Below, piece by piece: positions 1-11,164 of a stretch of DNA of 64,000 nucleotides (its first letter is position 1; each line of letters begins with the position of its first letter). The translations under genes and the position numbers were made by a program. The stretch is from Coptis chinensis. Taxonomy: Eukaryota; Streptophyta; Magnoliopsida; Ranunculales; Ranunculaceae. The stretch spans positions 21,662,501-21,726,500 of the forward strand of contig CM027377.1 of the NCBI GenBank assembly GCA_015680905.1, in the 5' to 3' direction. The notes under the pieces are model-generated. The model searched no databases. It worked only from the letters and a program-made list of their open reading frames with translations, and was not told the origin of the DNA.

Positions 1-484
1 GAGTTACATGAGATTCATGGTTAACCAAAAATAATTATTTCCACATGCTGATACAAACATACTTGGCAGTTAAATTAGAAATTCATAGCTAACCGATACA
101 GGATCGACTAGCAACCAGGTCTACTTCTTCGAGGATTAATTGGACCAATTAAGAGTTTTCTGCGAATGATTTTCATGTCCAGCACCGACTAACTACACCA
201 AAGAGAAACCATCGAAGCTCTAGATTTTGAACATTGGGAGGAAAAAAAATGTTACCTTGGTAGCTTCTTTCACTTTGAATAAATTATATAACCACCGATA
301 CTATCAGAAGTCACCAACCAATAATACACTCATCTTGAATGTCACTTAAATGCTAAAAGATATCATCTACCACTACTTAAATACCGGTTTACATTAATCC
401 TACAATCAATGACAAGCAAATAACTTCTCAATTAATTCAATCAGAAAAAAAAAAGTATTTAAGACGAATTTGGCGAGAGAATAC
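1..484. other. Non-coding stretch, no gene recognised
   Basis: No convincing coding segment on either strand. It lies downstream of the kinase remnant on the minus strand, so later kinase exons would be expected here, but I could not recognise any. The stretch is AT-rich with scattered short A runs. It may be the interior of a transposon that begins outside the window. Confidence 0.4.
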
Positions 485-1020
485 TTACAGATTCCAAATG
501 AGAGTAAGGAACTTGACGAGTTAACATCTCCAAGACAAGTCAGCCAAGACTCCATATATCACCGCAAGCCCATAGCCATGACTCTTCCTGTTGACAACCT
601 ACATTTCACAAAATGTATTATGACTTAACAAAACATTACATACATTATTCATGAATTCAAAAGGCAGATCATCCATGCATTGATTGGTATTGAACAATTA
701 AACCTGACTTCCCCAATCAGATTGAAGTCTTGACAATTCCCCACCTAATGCAGAGTGTAAAATGGCATAAAAAAAAAAAATGCTCACCTCAAAGCCATCG
801 AATGGAGTCCCTTTGCTAGACTTCACATCATTGAATTTGGTTGCTCATGAAGGTGAACAAAAAGCAATATAAGGTGACAAAGAACTACAATTGCTTAACA
901 AGTTACAGAAGCTAAGAAAGAAAGAAACCTTTGCCAATCCAAAATCTGCAAGTTTCAGCGATCCACCGGCATCCACCAATATATTAGCACATTTAATATC
1001 CCCCGAGATGACATAAAAAG
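485..1020 (-). pseudogene. MEKK1-like MAP kinase kinase kinase remnant
   Basis: Three exon-like blocks read on the minus strand in kinase order. About 1020-925 gives GDIKCANILVDAGGS followed by LKLADFGLAK (catalytic loop and DFG segment). About 855-790 gives ATKFNDVKSSKGTPF (activation segment). About 600-488 gives VVNRKSHGYGLA, DIWSLG and LEMLTRQVPYSHLE (subdomains VIII-IX). This wording is typical of the plant MEKK1/MAPKKK8 family, which acts in stress MAPK cascades. It is clearly broken. The HRD arginine is lost at the catalytic loop. Bases are missing where WMAPE should follow GTPF. There is a frameshift before DIWSLG and a TGA in place of the cysteine codon after it. Introns are kept, so this is a DNA-level copy and not a retrocopy. 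It may be cargo of the surrounding CACTA element, but the element's left end is not resolved. Confidence 0.75.
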
Positions 1021-2479
1021 AAAAGTGTGTTAGATAGAACTTAGAAGTAGAAGGGAAAAGTATGACCGAAATATTCGGGACAAAAAAAAAAATTAGTCAA
1101 ATCTAAAAGAGAACTCCAAAGCTAAATAACCAAAACACTAAGGCAAGCTTAGAAATCACTTGAGAAACCGAAACCATCCCATCCTAACCATCTTTGAATG
1201 TTTAAAATGTTTAAAATATCGGAAGTGGAAATTTCCACTTCGATATATACAATATTTTTCCTTCACCGAGACGGACTCTAGTCGAGCATCAATGAGATTC
1301 GAGGAGTTTCTCAGATTTCTCACCTAAAGCCGGAGCACCGGTGGTGGTACTTCAACCTCTGCGCTAGGCGATTCGACCACCCTAACTTTCCCCGTCTAAG
1401 TCCATCACCGCAAAGGAGTAATAAGCATTAATAACCCAAGTAACAATGAGAAGCGTTAAACAAGATGGAATGAAACCCACCAATCTCTCACAAAACTGTG
1501 AGAGCTCAGCTTCGAACTTGGGCACATGCGCATCGTGTCTAGGGGACTTCTCGAAACTAAGAAGAAAACCAAAATGAGTCAATCCATAAAACCCATTTCG
1601 CAATAAGAAGGAATATTGTGAATTTTACCTCTCTTTGAGCATGGGATCATGAATTTTAGGGCAAGGTCCTGACACACCAGATGAAATTAATTAAACACAA
1701 TTATAATTCAAGAAAAAGTAATAAAAATGAGTGTAACTGACCTAGATCAGGGCCTTAAATTTGACGAACAATCAATCAATCAATCCATGGTAGTAATACC
1801 ACGGTAGTCACCTTTCTCTCTCCTCATTTATCCGGGCTTGAGACCGGCAATGCAAATTTTTATGAGTTGCATTGGCGGAGTTAAAAAAGGGTTAGTAAAC
1901 TTCTCTAAACCTGCAAAAGTAACCACAATACATATGAACAATCAATGGCAAGGAGCATACACACATATATAAACAAAAGAGTCCATTCACTACTAAACAT
2001 ATCCATGAACAAAAGGTCCATATAAGGCCTTGAACTAACAATAGATAAACCGCGTCCCTCGTGACTTGAGTTCCAAATTAAAACAGAACAAAACAAACGA
2101 AATTAATCTTCATATTGCAGCCTGCCTCCAAATTCCCAAATCAAGAAGCCTCCAAAGAGCTATATCTCAGTAGATACAAAATATCATCCCGGGGACCATC
2201 ATACACAGGGAGCATCACCAACCAAGACATTGGTAATATAGACAACCTTTTCATCTCCCATAATATCTCTAAAATGACATTTTTGGCCGTCGGTCTTAAC
2301 ATACCCATTAGCCACGTGTTCACCTTTCCTCCCCAATATCTTCACATTGGGTAAGAAGTCCTAGAAGGAGGGTTCAAATATCCATTTCGATTAATCAAAT
2401 TTGGAACTTGCGAGTCACGAGGGGCGGGGACGAGAGTAGAATCAACTTCAGTTGTAGGTGTAGATGGTTGGCCATTTGT
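1021..2479. other. Non-coding stretch left of the CACTA second gene
   Basis: I see no reliable coding sequence. Small open frames at 1382-1603, 1905-2096 and 2115-2354 have no recognisable motif and look like chance. The 3' end of CACTA-1 should lie here or further left. I searched for a CACTA terminus matching the right end at 16778 and found none that was convincing. Confidence 0.4.
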
Positions 2480-3899
2480 CGATCCATTAAGTTTCACATG
2501 TTCAAGAATACCCTATATACACACGATGAACAACAACAATTACATAAATAAAAAGAAGTTACAATTATGGGAAAACAAGAAATAGCACACAAGTCATAAC
2601 TTACCGCCATCATAGTCTCCATTCTCGTTTGGCTAGCCAAGAGGTTTCCCACTGTAGACTTCACCTCAGCTAATTCATCCTCGAGCTTCGATTTACTTGA
2701 GCTCTCCTGTTCAACTAGCTCCTCTACCATAGCAAACGTTTGCAATTGTTTGTTGGACATGCAAGAGCTCAATCCACGAGTACGACTCCCTTTATCCTTC
2801 CCAAAAACTTGAGCCAATGGATCACATGTGATGTCGTAAACCACTTCACCCCCATGTTCACTTGCTTCTTCACCATCCGTTCTTCAACACTTGTAACTTC
2901 GATCCTGAAATTTTTTGGGGGCATATACTTGAGTATGGACTGCAAGACTTAATTAAGATAAATTTTTTACAAACTCACATAGTATTCTTGGGCACGCTCC
3001 AAAACAGTCCCATCTCGATGTTTATGACCATATTTCCAACTATCCGTGCGTCTATGCTTCTTCTCCGGATTAAACTTCATCCTACATAAACAAGTATACA
3101 TAGAAAGTTATTAAGTAATAACATAGCAAATGAAAGGAAGAGATACAGTAGTGATAATGATACATACAAGTTCCTCCAATATTCTTCCATAAGGTTTCAC
3201 GCCACAAGTATGGCCAATTAAGTTCATACTTCTATTCTCGATTCTTAGCGCATACATATCCTTTACTTCTTTGTCTGTTCTCATGGATTGCAAATGCTTC
3301 CCAATGAATTGGATCAAACCCGTTGGACATGATGAAATAGCTTCTTGCTCAGATTCACAATTCTTCAATATTTTACCTCATGAAAAGCATATTTCCAATA
3401 TCGAAACTTAGGAGTGAACCATTTCTCTATATTTTTCGAGCCCCCATTGTTGGGTTCACATTGAGTTGGAACTCCTCCTACAAATCACATATATACATTT
3501 ATATATATGCTATGACTAGTATGGTTATGGAAACAAAAATAATAATAAAATAAAATAAATAGTTACCATTAACTTTAACCAAACTTCATCTTTGAAAGAA
3601 CCATCTACTTTATCCCAACTTGCATAAGAAATTGGGACAATAGCTCGTATCCAATAGCCGACTCTACTGCTCCACTTGGCACTATAAACTCCTGTGACCC
3701 TACCGTCGGCGTGCGCTATGATTGGCAGCTTACCATTACTAGATGGCAAAGTATTGTCTCCCGCTGATTTAGATGGTTGGGACACATTAGGTTGATGTGA
3801 ACCTGAAGGAGACGACTGGGGCATTGTACGGTGTTGTGGGTGTTGTGAACCTGAAGGAGACGACCGGGACGCTCCACGACGTTGTGAACTTGAAGCCAT
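2480..3899 (-). pseudogene. CACTA second gene (TNP1 / Transposase_24 type), decayed
   Basis: Read on the minus strand from an ATG at 3899. A Ser/Pro/Gln-rich N-terminus is followed by a block with GYWIRAIVPISYASW. Further pieces follow at about 3368-3150 (ENRSMNLIGHTCG and KPYGRILEE), 3075-2980 (MKFNPEKKHRRTDSWKYG, then DGTVLERAQEYY) and 2844-2494 (DPLAQVFGKDKGSRTRGL and a charged, probably coiled-coil end). This order matches the plant Ptta/En/Spm Transposase_24 family. In other CACTA elements that family corresponds to the TNP1/TNPA protein, which binds subterminal repeats. The pieces sit in several frames separated by stops and probable introns, so an intact product is unlikely. It lies 3' of the Tnp2-type transposase on the same strand, the usual CACTA gene order. 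Confidence 0.75.
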
Positions 3900-4169
3900 T
3901 ATATTAAAAACAACCTAATGATTGAAGAAAATAAAGTAAGTTCATCAAAAACTAATATAGCACAAACTTGTTACATGATAAGAGATATTGGCACAACATA
4001 TAATTAATCAACCAAAACGAAAAAAATAATAATAGAAAAATAGAGGTCGTGAAGTGTACATTACCAACAACAAAAAATAAAGTGCATATTACAACTACTA
4101 TCATTTGCGAACTTTCTGCATCAGGGGTAGCAAATTAGGTCGGTCATCAAAAAAATAGATGGACTTCAG

Positions 4170-4500
4170 TTAGGCTTCTAGATCATCTACGTTACTACTC
4201 AATCGAGGAGGAGGATGTATGACCACCCACCAATCAAGATTTTTCAAATCATTTGAATAGAACACTTGACTAGCCTCGGAAGCAAGAATGATTGGCTCAT
4301 CAAGTTGATGATGGACACTCTTGAGCCTATTAAAGTTGACCATCACCAAATTAGAATCGGGACAAAGTTTACAACCATTAGTTTTGTCCTCAACCCTCAC
4401 CCAATCGCAATAAAAGACCACTTCATGGAAAGTTGTGTAGTCCAACTCTAAAATTTGCTTGATAACCCCATACCACATGGTTTCTGAGTCGATCGGATTT
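4170..4500 (-). pseudogene. CACTA-1 transposase C-terminal part (DUF4216), split by insertion
   Basis: Minus-strand frame with MWYGVIKQILELDY, VVFYCDWVRVEDKTNG, LVMVNFNRL and EPIILASEASQVFY. This is the DUF4216 domain found at the C-terminus of plant CACTA Tnp2-type transposases. It begins directly at the target duplication of CACTA-2. The upstream half of the same domain lies at 11526-11333, on the far side of that 6.8-kb insertion. Within this piece the frame is open for about 100 codons and ends near 4170. Confidence 0.85.
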
Positions 4501-4503
4501 TTG

Positions 4504-4850
4504 CACTACACCATAACAGGCTATTTGCAATGGCAAAAAACCGTTGCGAATAATTTTCGCAACGCTTTTTAAGTGTTGCAAATAGGGTGTGGGTAAAGTG
4601 TTGGAAATTTTTGCAACGGTTAAAAAGCGTTGCAAACAAAATTTTCCAACGGTTATTAACCGTTGCAGAGTGACAATTACTAACGGTTAAAAAGCGTTGC
4701 AAACCAAATTTTCCAACGGTTATTAACCGTTGCAGAGTGACTATTACTAACGGTTAAAAAGCGTTGCGTAATTTGATTTGTAACGATTATTGATGATGTT
4801 TTAATATTTAATTTTTGCTTTGCAACGGTTTACAACCGTTACTAATGTGT
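4504..4850. repeat. CACTA-2 left TIR and subterminal repeat array
   Basis: After the 17-bp terminal inverted repeat there are many copies, in both orientations, of a motif close to AACGGTTAAAAAGCGTTGC. Within it, a unit of about 72 bp is tandemly duplicated (about 4622-4765): both copies contain CCAACGGTTATTAACCGTTG and GCAGAGTGAC. In CACTA elements such repeats are binding sites for the TNPA/TNP1 protein. That role is inferred here from position. Confidence 0.8.
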
Positions 4851-7409
4851 TGATATAGTAAAAAAAATTATTTTAATTTTTTTCATGCCCTAAACCTGCA
4901 CCTCTTGGTTTCATATAGAAGCAAATAAAATTACCAATACTTTTTCACACCATTTGACAAGTAAAATAAACACAAACAAACGCATGAAAAAAATATTATA
5001 TTCATTGAATCATATATATAACTTCAAAAGAGTTTTGAGGATTACAAATTCAGATTTATTAAGAGTTACAAATTTCTATATGATTTTCCTAGCAATTCCG
5101 AATCTTCAAAATGCAATAACAAGCATTAGTGACGATGGCTTCACTCAATATAAATCCTAGTGCCGCTCCACAAAGCCCATCTAATTCCAAAAAAATCACA
5201 AAACAAATAATGAACTCAGAAAAATAATCATACTAATTAAATTCATGCAATTAATTAAATACTTGATATTAATTACTTGACCACCCCCCCCCTCAAAGAT
5301 AAACCATTTGTTGTCTACTCCCATATCTCGACGACATAAACAATGATTACATAAAATCGGTGCATAAAAAGAAAACCTTGTAGTAACTTGATGAGTTGAA
5401 AATTGAGAAAATAGAGAGTGGGATTTAAGTTTTTACCTTAACGAGGAGCTTGAAGTGAGCATGACTCATCAGATTGGGAAGCAATTCTTTTGGCTTTCTT
5501 GTTTTTTCTTTCATAAAATCGATACCCTACACAATACATCGAACGACAACAAAATGATCTATCAAGCTAAGAAAAAACTTGCACGAGTGATAGGTCTTAC
5601 ATGTAAAGGGTCCTGTACCCATGACTCAAAAATAGATTTCCGAAAGTCCACATAAATATATTATGAATTAGCTCACTTATGCAAATCTCATTAGATATAC
5701 AAATGAACCTAATTCAATAGCAATTCACATACAAGACATAACTTCCAATATTTCTTAAAGTATTCAAATGTATCAGGGCATAACTTACATAAGCAAAGCA
5801 AATAGACTCGTACTAAGAGAAATTTAACAAAGTAATTATAATAATGAAAAAAAAGGGTGAGAAAGAGAGACCTTGAACTAGTGGTCCGTTGTTCCGCAAT
5901 AACTTTCCTCCGACTTCGACGCCAAAAATTGGCTCAATGCATGTATTTCAACCCACAGAGGATCTCATACACAAAATACTGCACAAAACATAGAGATCAC
6001 ACAAATTCGTTAATTTCATTACAATATACAATTTTTTCTTGTCAGATCGGGAAAATCGGCAACCACAAGAAGACAATAATTAAGTAACTTGGACAAACAA
6101 AACAGAATATTCAATTATGTGTCTCGGTGTCCAAAGTCCAAACCACGTGCATCCAGCAAATCATACATATCAAACGCGGGCTAATGTGAATAATCGTCTT
6201 ACACTATCCTTTCTTGTTTGTCTCTGGATATCCTATTCAGAAAATGCATACGGACGATTTAAAACATGTGAGTGTGAATGAATACTGCAAAATCAATGAA
6301 AAATTAAAAACTACAAATATTTTTCAGTTTTATAGTTATATAGTACTCTTAAGGGATCGTAAACACTCCCTGCTTCCCGGATTATCGAGAACAAGTATCT
6401 TTTAGAAATGAACTATGAAGTATCGATGAAATGAATTTTTTATAGGCTTCTAAAGGGATGTGAGTACTACGAACAGTCCCCCGGTGTTTGTACCACAGTT
6501 CTTATAGTTCTCGCAAAAGAGTTCAAATCTAACTCAAACAACGAAAATAACATAAGTATCTTTCACGAAAATACAAGACAGTTCAAGCATCACTTAAAAG
6601 GAACATTTCTTTTTATGTATAGAAACACTTGGAGAAAGATAAAGGCAAATAACGATGATAGTAAATCGAGGATCTTTGAGATAATTGATGGGCTACCTTT
6701 TATGAAACATTGCCATATAATTATAGCAAAACATGATCCAAGTAGAGCAAGCAATTGATCCAACTGAAATAAACTACAACCCAAGCTTCCAGAGACCATC
6801 CATTATGCCCCTGAGTTTAAAAACTAACTAGGACATGCCAACTTGATGAATAGTTAACCTCCAGGAATGTTGAAGCTAGATAGATAGGTGAACCCATGCA
6901 TTCTATTCCTTTTTTGTCACTATGATACCAAATGTAGCTTATCTTAGTATATTTAATATATTATAATAGTTTGTTGACAACCTCAAAATAGCTAGCCCAC
7001 AGTCGCAGAGATGAGGCTATGTATTTTGTTTTCATACAACTTTATGAAAACAATAAAAAGCCTTAATTTGTTTCACAAACACTCACATACTGCAAATTCA
7101 ATAATCAATGGTTAATTTACTACTAGTAATGCATGAGGCCCATCTTGTAAGTTTGACTTACAAAGCATGATCAAATTGCACACTGTTTCTATCATGGTAA
7201 TGACAATATTATCAGCCTCCAACTAACATATAATAATAGTATCTAGATAAAGCTATTTGCTACTTAAGCAGATAATGATTGTTCAATTAGAATTACAAAT
7301 CATACTAATAATCAAGAAATTCAGATGATTAACACTTTTATCCGAATAGAAAATACGAGAAAATATATTTAATATAAAAAAAGGTGGGGAGAAGAAGAAC
7401 TAAAAGCCA
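4851..7409. other. CACTA-2 interior, largely unassigned
   Basis: AT-rich sequence between the left subterminal array and the HST fragment. Apart from a weak kinase-like piece near 5940-5975, I recognise no gene. Short open frames (4954-5160, 5455-5655, 5857-6087, 6214-6405, 6590-6799) show no known motif. Given the cargo further right, parts of this may be introns or exons of other captured genes. Confidence 0.35.
5875..5985 (-). pseudogene. Possible MAP-kinase exon fragment
   Basis: The minus strand reads VYEILCGLKYMH, a stop, then AN. This resembles the MAP kinase segment just before the catalytic loop (consensus near YQILRGLKYIHSAN). The similarity is short and the expected HRDLKP motif does not follow, so chance resemblance is possible. 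If real, it would be a third captured gene in CACTA-2, in the same orientation as the other two. Confidence 0.25.
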
Positions 7410-8190
7410 TTAACTTACAGTTGCAATGATAAGAAATGCTGCAACGAGATATTTCTTCATTCTAAATGGAGGAACAGAATATATGGTCCCAAGAAAAAGT
7501 CCAAGGCAGTACAGGGAAGTAATAAATGGACCAAAGTTGAAGATAACGATCGAAACACCTGCAACTGCAACAAATAAGACCAAGGACCATGCTGATTGAA
7601 CTGAGAGATCCCCTACGGCTATAGGTAAATAAGGCTTGTTTACCATGCAAACAACAAAATGCATCGAACCTAAAAATAATAAGAACTATGTAATAGATGC
7701 TTATATCATATGAGGTTGTGTATCATTAAATGATTAAGACGAAGTAAAACAGGAACGCGGATCATTCTGTATTTGCTTACTTGTCAATACCAACATCATA
7801 GATCTGATTAATGCCCACTATATAACCATTACCACATATAAGAGCAAAAACACCACGCGGCCTTTGAACAAAGAATGGCCACTTAATTAGATCCGTGTTT
7901 TCAATCAAAGCTCTTGATACCAAAGCACCGCAATAAAACAAAACGGATGAACAACAATCATTTGCTTTGGGGACTAACATAAACGATAAGCAAGGCCCAA
8001 ATATACGTTTGACAAACAAGTTATTAGCAAAGCACTAGCATGATTACTACTTACCGCGTAACCCAATGCAGTCCCCCGTATTGTATGTGGCCTTAAGAAT
8101 CTCAAAAATGCATCTTTGAACACAAAAAAACTTTTTTAATAATGGATCATCAGATCCCGCATCTCCAACTTGAGTAGAGCCCAGCACATG
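7410..8190 (-). pseudogene. HST: Captured homogentisate solanesyltransferase (HST) fragment
   Basis: Three exon blocks on the minus strand. About 8185-8050 gives STQVGDAGSDDPLLK, then RFLRPHTIRGTALGYA. About 7960-7777 gives LVSRALIENTDLIKW, then ALICGNGYIVGINQIYD. About 7640-7425 gives [34 protein letters not shown] and FLIIATV. These follow plant HST, a plastid UbiA-family prenyltransferase that makes the plastoquinone precursor. NQIYD is the first prenyl-diphosphate (Mg-binding) Asp motif region. Only the segment from the end of the transit peptide through the first few membrane helices is present; the second Asp-rich motif is absent. Introns are retained. A local corruption follows LIKWP. 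It is cargo of CACTA-2 and not a working enzyme. Confidence 0.88.
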
Positions 8191-9244
8191 TACATATCAA
8201 AATGTGTAAAATTAGATCCGAGCTAAAAAAAATGATTATTAAAAACAAAACACTCATTTTCATATAAGAATTACAGTAACTTAACATACCCAAATAGAGA
8301 GATGCCTCGTTCTTCGACTTGGTATCGACTTAGTGAAGTTTACACTGCTAAAACTGGATGAATTCTTGGTGGAACAAGTTTTCCAGTCGTGTTCTTGAGA
8401 AGAAACAGAAGAATACCCTTTCGCTTACTAAATTTAAATATAATTTGATTTAGTTCCAAAATAACAATTCCATTCATATAAATCGTGCTTGAACGGACCC
8501 TAATCATATTATATAAGTAAATTTTCATCACTACTGAGATATTTGACGAAAGTGCACTAATCAATACACACTTTAATCGCTCTGCCTTTAACAAAAGATG
8601 CTAAAAGTTACTGAACATGGCAAAACTCATGTTAGGACACATTAAGCCTCAAGACAGAGCAAAGCTTGTTTTAGGAGATGTCAAAGACAAGTTTAACCCT
8701 TTCAAGAATTTTTTTCCTCAGGTATCACTATGAAGAACTACAAAGATGGATACAATATGCAAAGCACATTATTACAAACTCGAACTGTGGTGTAACATGT
8801 GAATCATGCTTGGGGGTAAAGCACAAGCTACTCCTTAGAAAAATGGGGGCGGCGAGAGTGAGATGAAAGGTCTCCCTCAACAGATCCCAAGTTCCATTAT
8901 GTATGGCGGGGAAAAAAACACAAAAAAACACAATTCCTACCAAATCAAAGAGTATAAAGCTGGACTAAGTAGCATGTTAAACCAGAAAAGGGAAGAATAA
9001 AAAGTTAAGTTCCTAAGTTATATACTAACCACACAGAGAAGTTGTTTTTTCGAGGGGTGTTATGCCCTGGTTCTTGAACTTTGCTCCTAAAACTGCTATT
9101 AGAGCGGCGTTATCCCAAAATTAATGGAATATTCACAAGAATTAATACGCTCTGCACACCAAGGAAAGTACGCAGAAAGAACACATGGTGCAGACCCACC
9201 AAACACCGAATCAAATGATTTTTCATAATGGACAATAAAACGTA

Positions 9245-10673
9245 GAGTACCTCTTGAAGGCAAAGGATGTCTGCACAATATCCAACAATCTCCCGCAATA
9301 AGTTTTGTCTACAGTAGGCCCAAGAAAGGGCCCAAGAAGGGCAATAACTGTATAAATCATTTGAAGCATACACATCTGACAGAATATTGTATGAGAGCAC
9401 AGTAAAGGTTCCTGAAGGTATGACCGTCCAAATCTAAATTGCCCATCACATCAACACCATTCACTGGAACCAAGCGCCTCGGACTAGGGGTTGGGGGTGG
9501 AATTACATGGGAAGTCAATATTGTGTTAGCATGACCAACATGCAATTTCTTTTCTGCATCAAATGACACTCAAACTTGAGAACATGCCCAATATCATCAG
9601 CTGTTGGTGTATAGGTCTTCAATCGTCCGACCTCAAACCAGGTTTCACCACCACTCCTTTCGGTAATAGCTGCTGGATATGAAGGAGTAGATCCATTACT
9701 TAAACTAGTATTATGCCCTATACTTGGAGTAGAACTGGACAGGCTCGCATTGCTAGCTCCAGATCCAGAAGTATTAAAGCGTCCAAAAAGCTCTTCCTCT
9801 TCAGTGCCATTTTCATTTACATCACTAGCTGCCCTTTCATGTAAGGTACGATGATGCTACCAGGCATCTGAAAAGCACTTAGGAGAGCAATGGTAACTTT
9901 TCGCAACATGTATCTTTGCTTTGACACAACCAAGGCACTGCAAGGTTGCTTGTTCAAAAGGATGCACACTGCAAATTGCAACTTTTCGATCACTTTGGAT
10001 GTGATACCTACAAAAGAAAACAGAAATGTAACTACATCACATGAATGACTTTTGCAATCTCAATAACAACATAACATGACTATGCATTGCTTGAAACATT
10101 GTTAGAGAGAATTCAAGTGGATCGAGGACACTGCCCATTTCCATCATCACAAACAGTTGTCTTACTAGCACGTCCAATAAACAGGTCAGTACTTATTATT
10201 TCCCTTAGTTATGAACAAAAAGTAAAAAACTAAATTAAGCTCTCTGTCAAGGCTATAGGCCACTCTACCATGTAAAATGTGACTATTATTTTAAGTATAG
10301 ATGCCTCCAAACAATAGGCTTTACCCCCAAACAATATTACTTACTAACATACACAAGCCAATAACATCATATGGAAAATAATATGAGAGTATCTCCTATT
10401 AGTCTCTTACACGTCCATATATGTGTGCCTAATTTTCACTTTCTGACATTATAGGGTGAAAAACGAGTAGAGCATAAAAAATAAAAAGAAGAAGAAAAAA
10501 AAGTGGGAAACTTACCACCTATACCTCAAGCAAAAACCATCAATAGGGGAAGATTCAGGAACATCATCAGTAGTAATAGAAGTATCAGGGCATTGTAAAA
10601 GTACATAAGGAGTTAGCTCACATCCTACAATTGGAATGTCGGACGGAAGATGTACTCTAAGCACACTTAGCAT
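9245..10673 (-). pseudogene. CCR4: Captured CCR4-type deadenylase fragment
   Basis: Read on the minus strand. An N-terminal exon (10673-about 10515) gives MLSVLRVHLPSDIPIVGCEL, ending at CLRYRW. A second block (about 10010-9575) gives SDRKVAICSVHPFEQATLQC, CVKAKIHVAKSYHCSPKCF and GGETWFEVGRLKTYTPTADD. A third (about 9570-9245) gives VGHANTILTSHVIP, then LSYNILSDVYASNDLYSYCP and ADILCLQEV. This is the N-terminus and start of the exonuclease domain of plant CCR4a/b, the poly(A)-shortening subunit of the CCR4-NOT complex. The catalytic Asp/His part is missing. Damage: CAG to TAG after CFSDAW (near 9860) and frameshifts near 9560 and 9405. Introns are present, so capture was at DNA level. The piece just past 9245 does not match CCR4. 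Confidence 0.9.
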
Positions 10674-10783
10674 TCTTCACAATCTTCTTCTTCACTCTCA
10701 AAGTAGTAAACTTCTTCTTCTTCTTCTTCTTTTTCTTCTTCTTCACTTGTTAAACTCAGACGGGTGTCAAGCAGATCCGCCAT
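10667..10783 (-). CDS. Small acidic ORF overlapping the CCR4 start
   Basis: A 38-codon minus-strand frame from ATG at 10783 to TAA at 10667. It begins MADLLDTRLSLTS, continues with a Glu-rich run encoded by a (GAA)n microsatellite, and ends DCEEC. Its stop overlaps the start of the CCR4 frame in the string ATGCTAA (10673-10667), the arrangement of an upstream ORF that permits reinitiation. I do not recognise the peptide. It may be the true 5' leader of the donor CCR4 gene or an exon from another gene joined to it. Translation is unproven. Confidence 0.35.
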   Translation of the reverse strand: MADLLDTRLSLTSEEEEKEEEEEEVYYFESEEEDCEEC

Positions 10784-11164
10784 CACTCATAAACCATTAA
10801 AACCCGCCAGCCTTTAATCACTCTCAACTTAACCCTTTAAAATTCAATAAATATAACCATATTAATCCATAAACCCCACAAAAATCACTCTTTCTGCATC
10901 TGAGAAAGAAAAGATTAGATTTTTTTTTTTTTTGAAGTCTTGAGTTTGTCAAGAATAGATGGTTGAATTGAATTGAAGAGTGACAAAAGGGGAATTGAGG
11001 AAAGAGAGAAAGAGAGAGAGAAAATAAGTATAGAGTTAGGGTTCTTCTAGTGAAAGTGTGTGTAGGCCGAGAGAGGGAGGGAGGAGAATGGAGAGCGTAG
11101 CGGCGGAGAGAGAGGGGAAAGAAAGTAAAGTTAGGTTTTATATTTCTAATTTGCAACACTTCTT
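10784..11164 (-). promoter_or_regulatory. Probable captured 5' leader/promoter-proximal sequence
   Basis: On the minus strand this is rich in CT runs (TCTCTCTCTTTCTCTC near 11020-10990) and T-rich tracts, the look of plant 5' leaders. It sits directly upstream of the CCR4 N-terminal exon and just inside the right subterminal array. The open frame 11171-10824 is low-complexity and probably not coding. If the donor promoter was captured, the CCR4 and HST pieces could be transcribed together. Confidence 0.35.

Noticed and set aside
1988-2005. CACTACTAAACA as the left end of CACTA-1
   Set aside because: Only the first six bases agree with the right terminus (TACTACACCATAACA), there is no subterminal motif nearby and no matching 3-bp duplication.
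7777-8019. A functional HST gene at this locus
   Set aside because: Only the N-terminal half of the enzyme is present, with local corruption, and it lies inside a defined CACTA element.
8340-8943. Minus-strand frames between the HST and CCR4 pieces as a further captured gene
   Set aside because: No motif was recognised. They are probably intron or flanking sequence of the donor genes.
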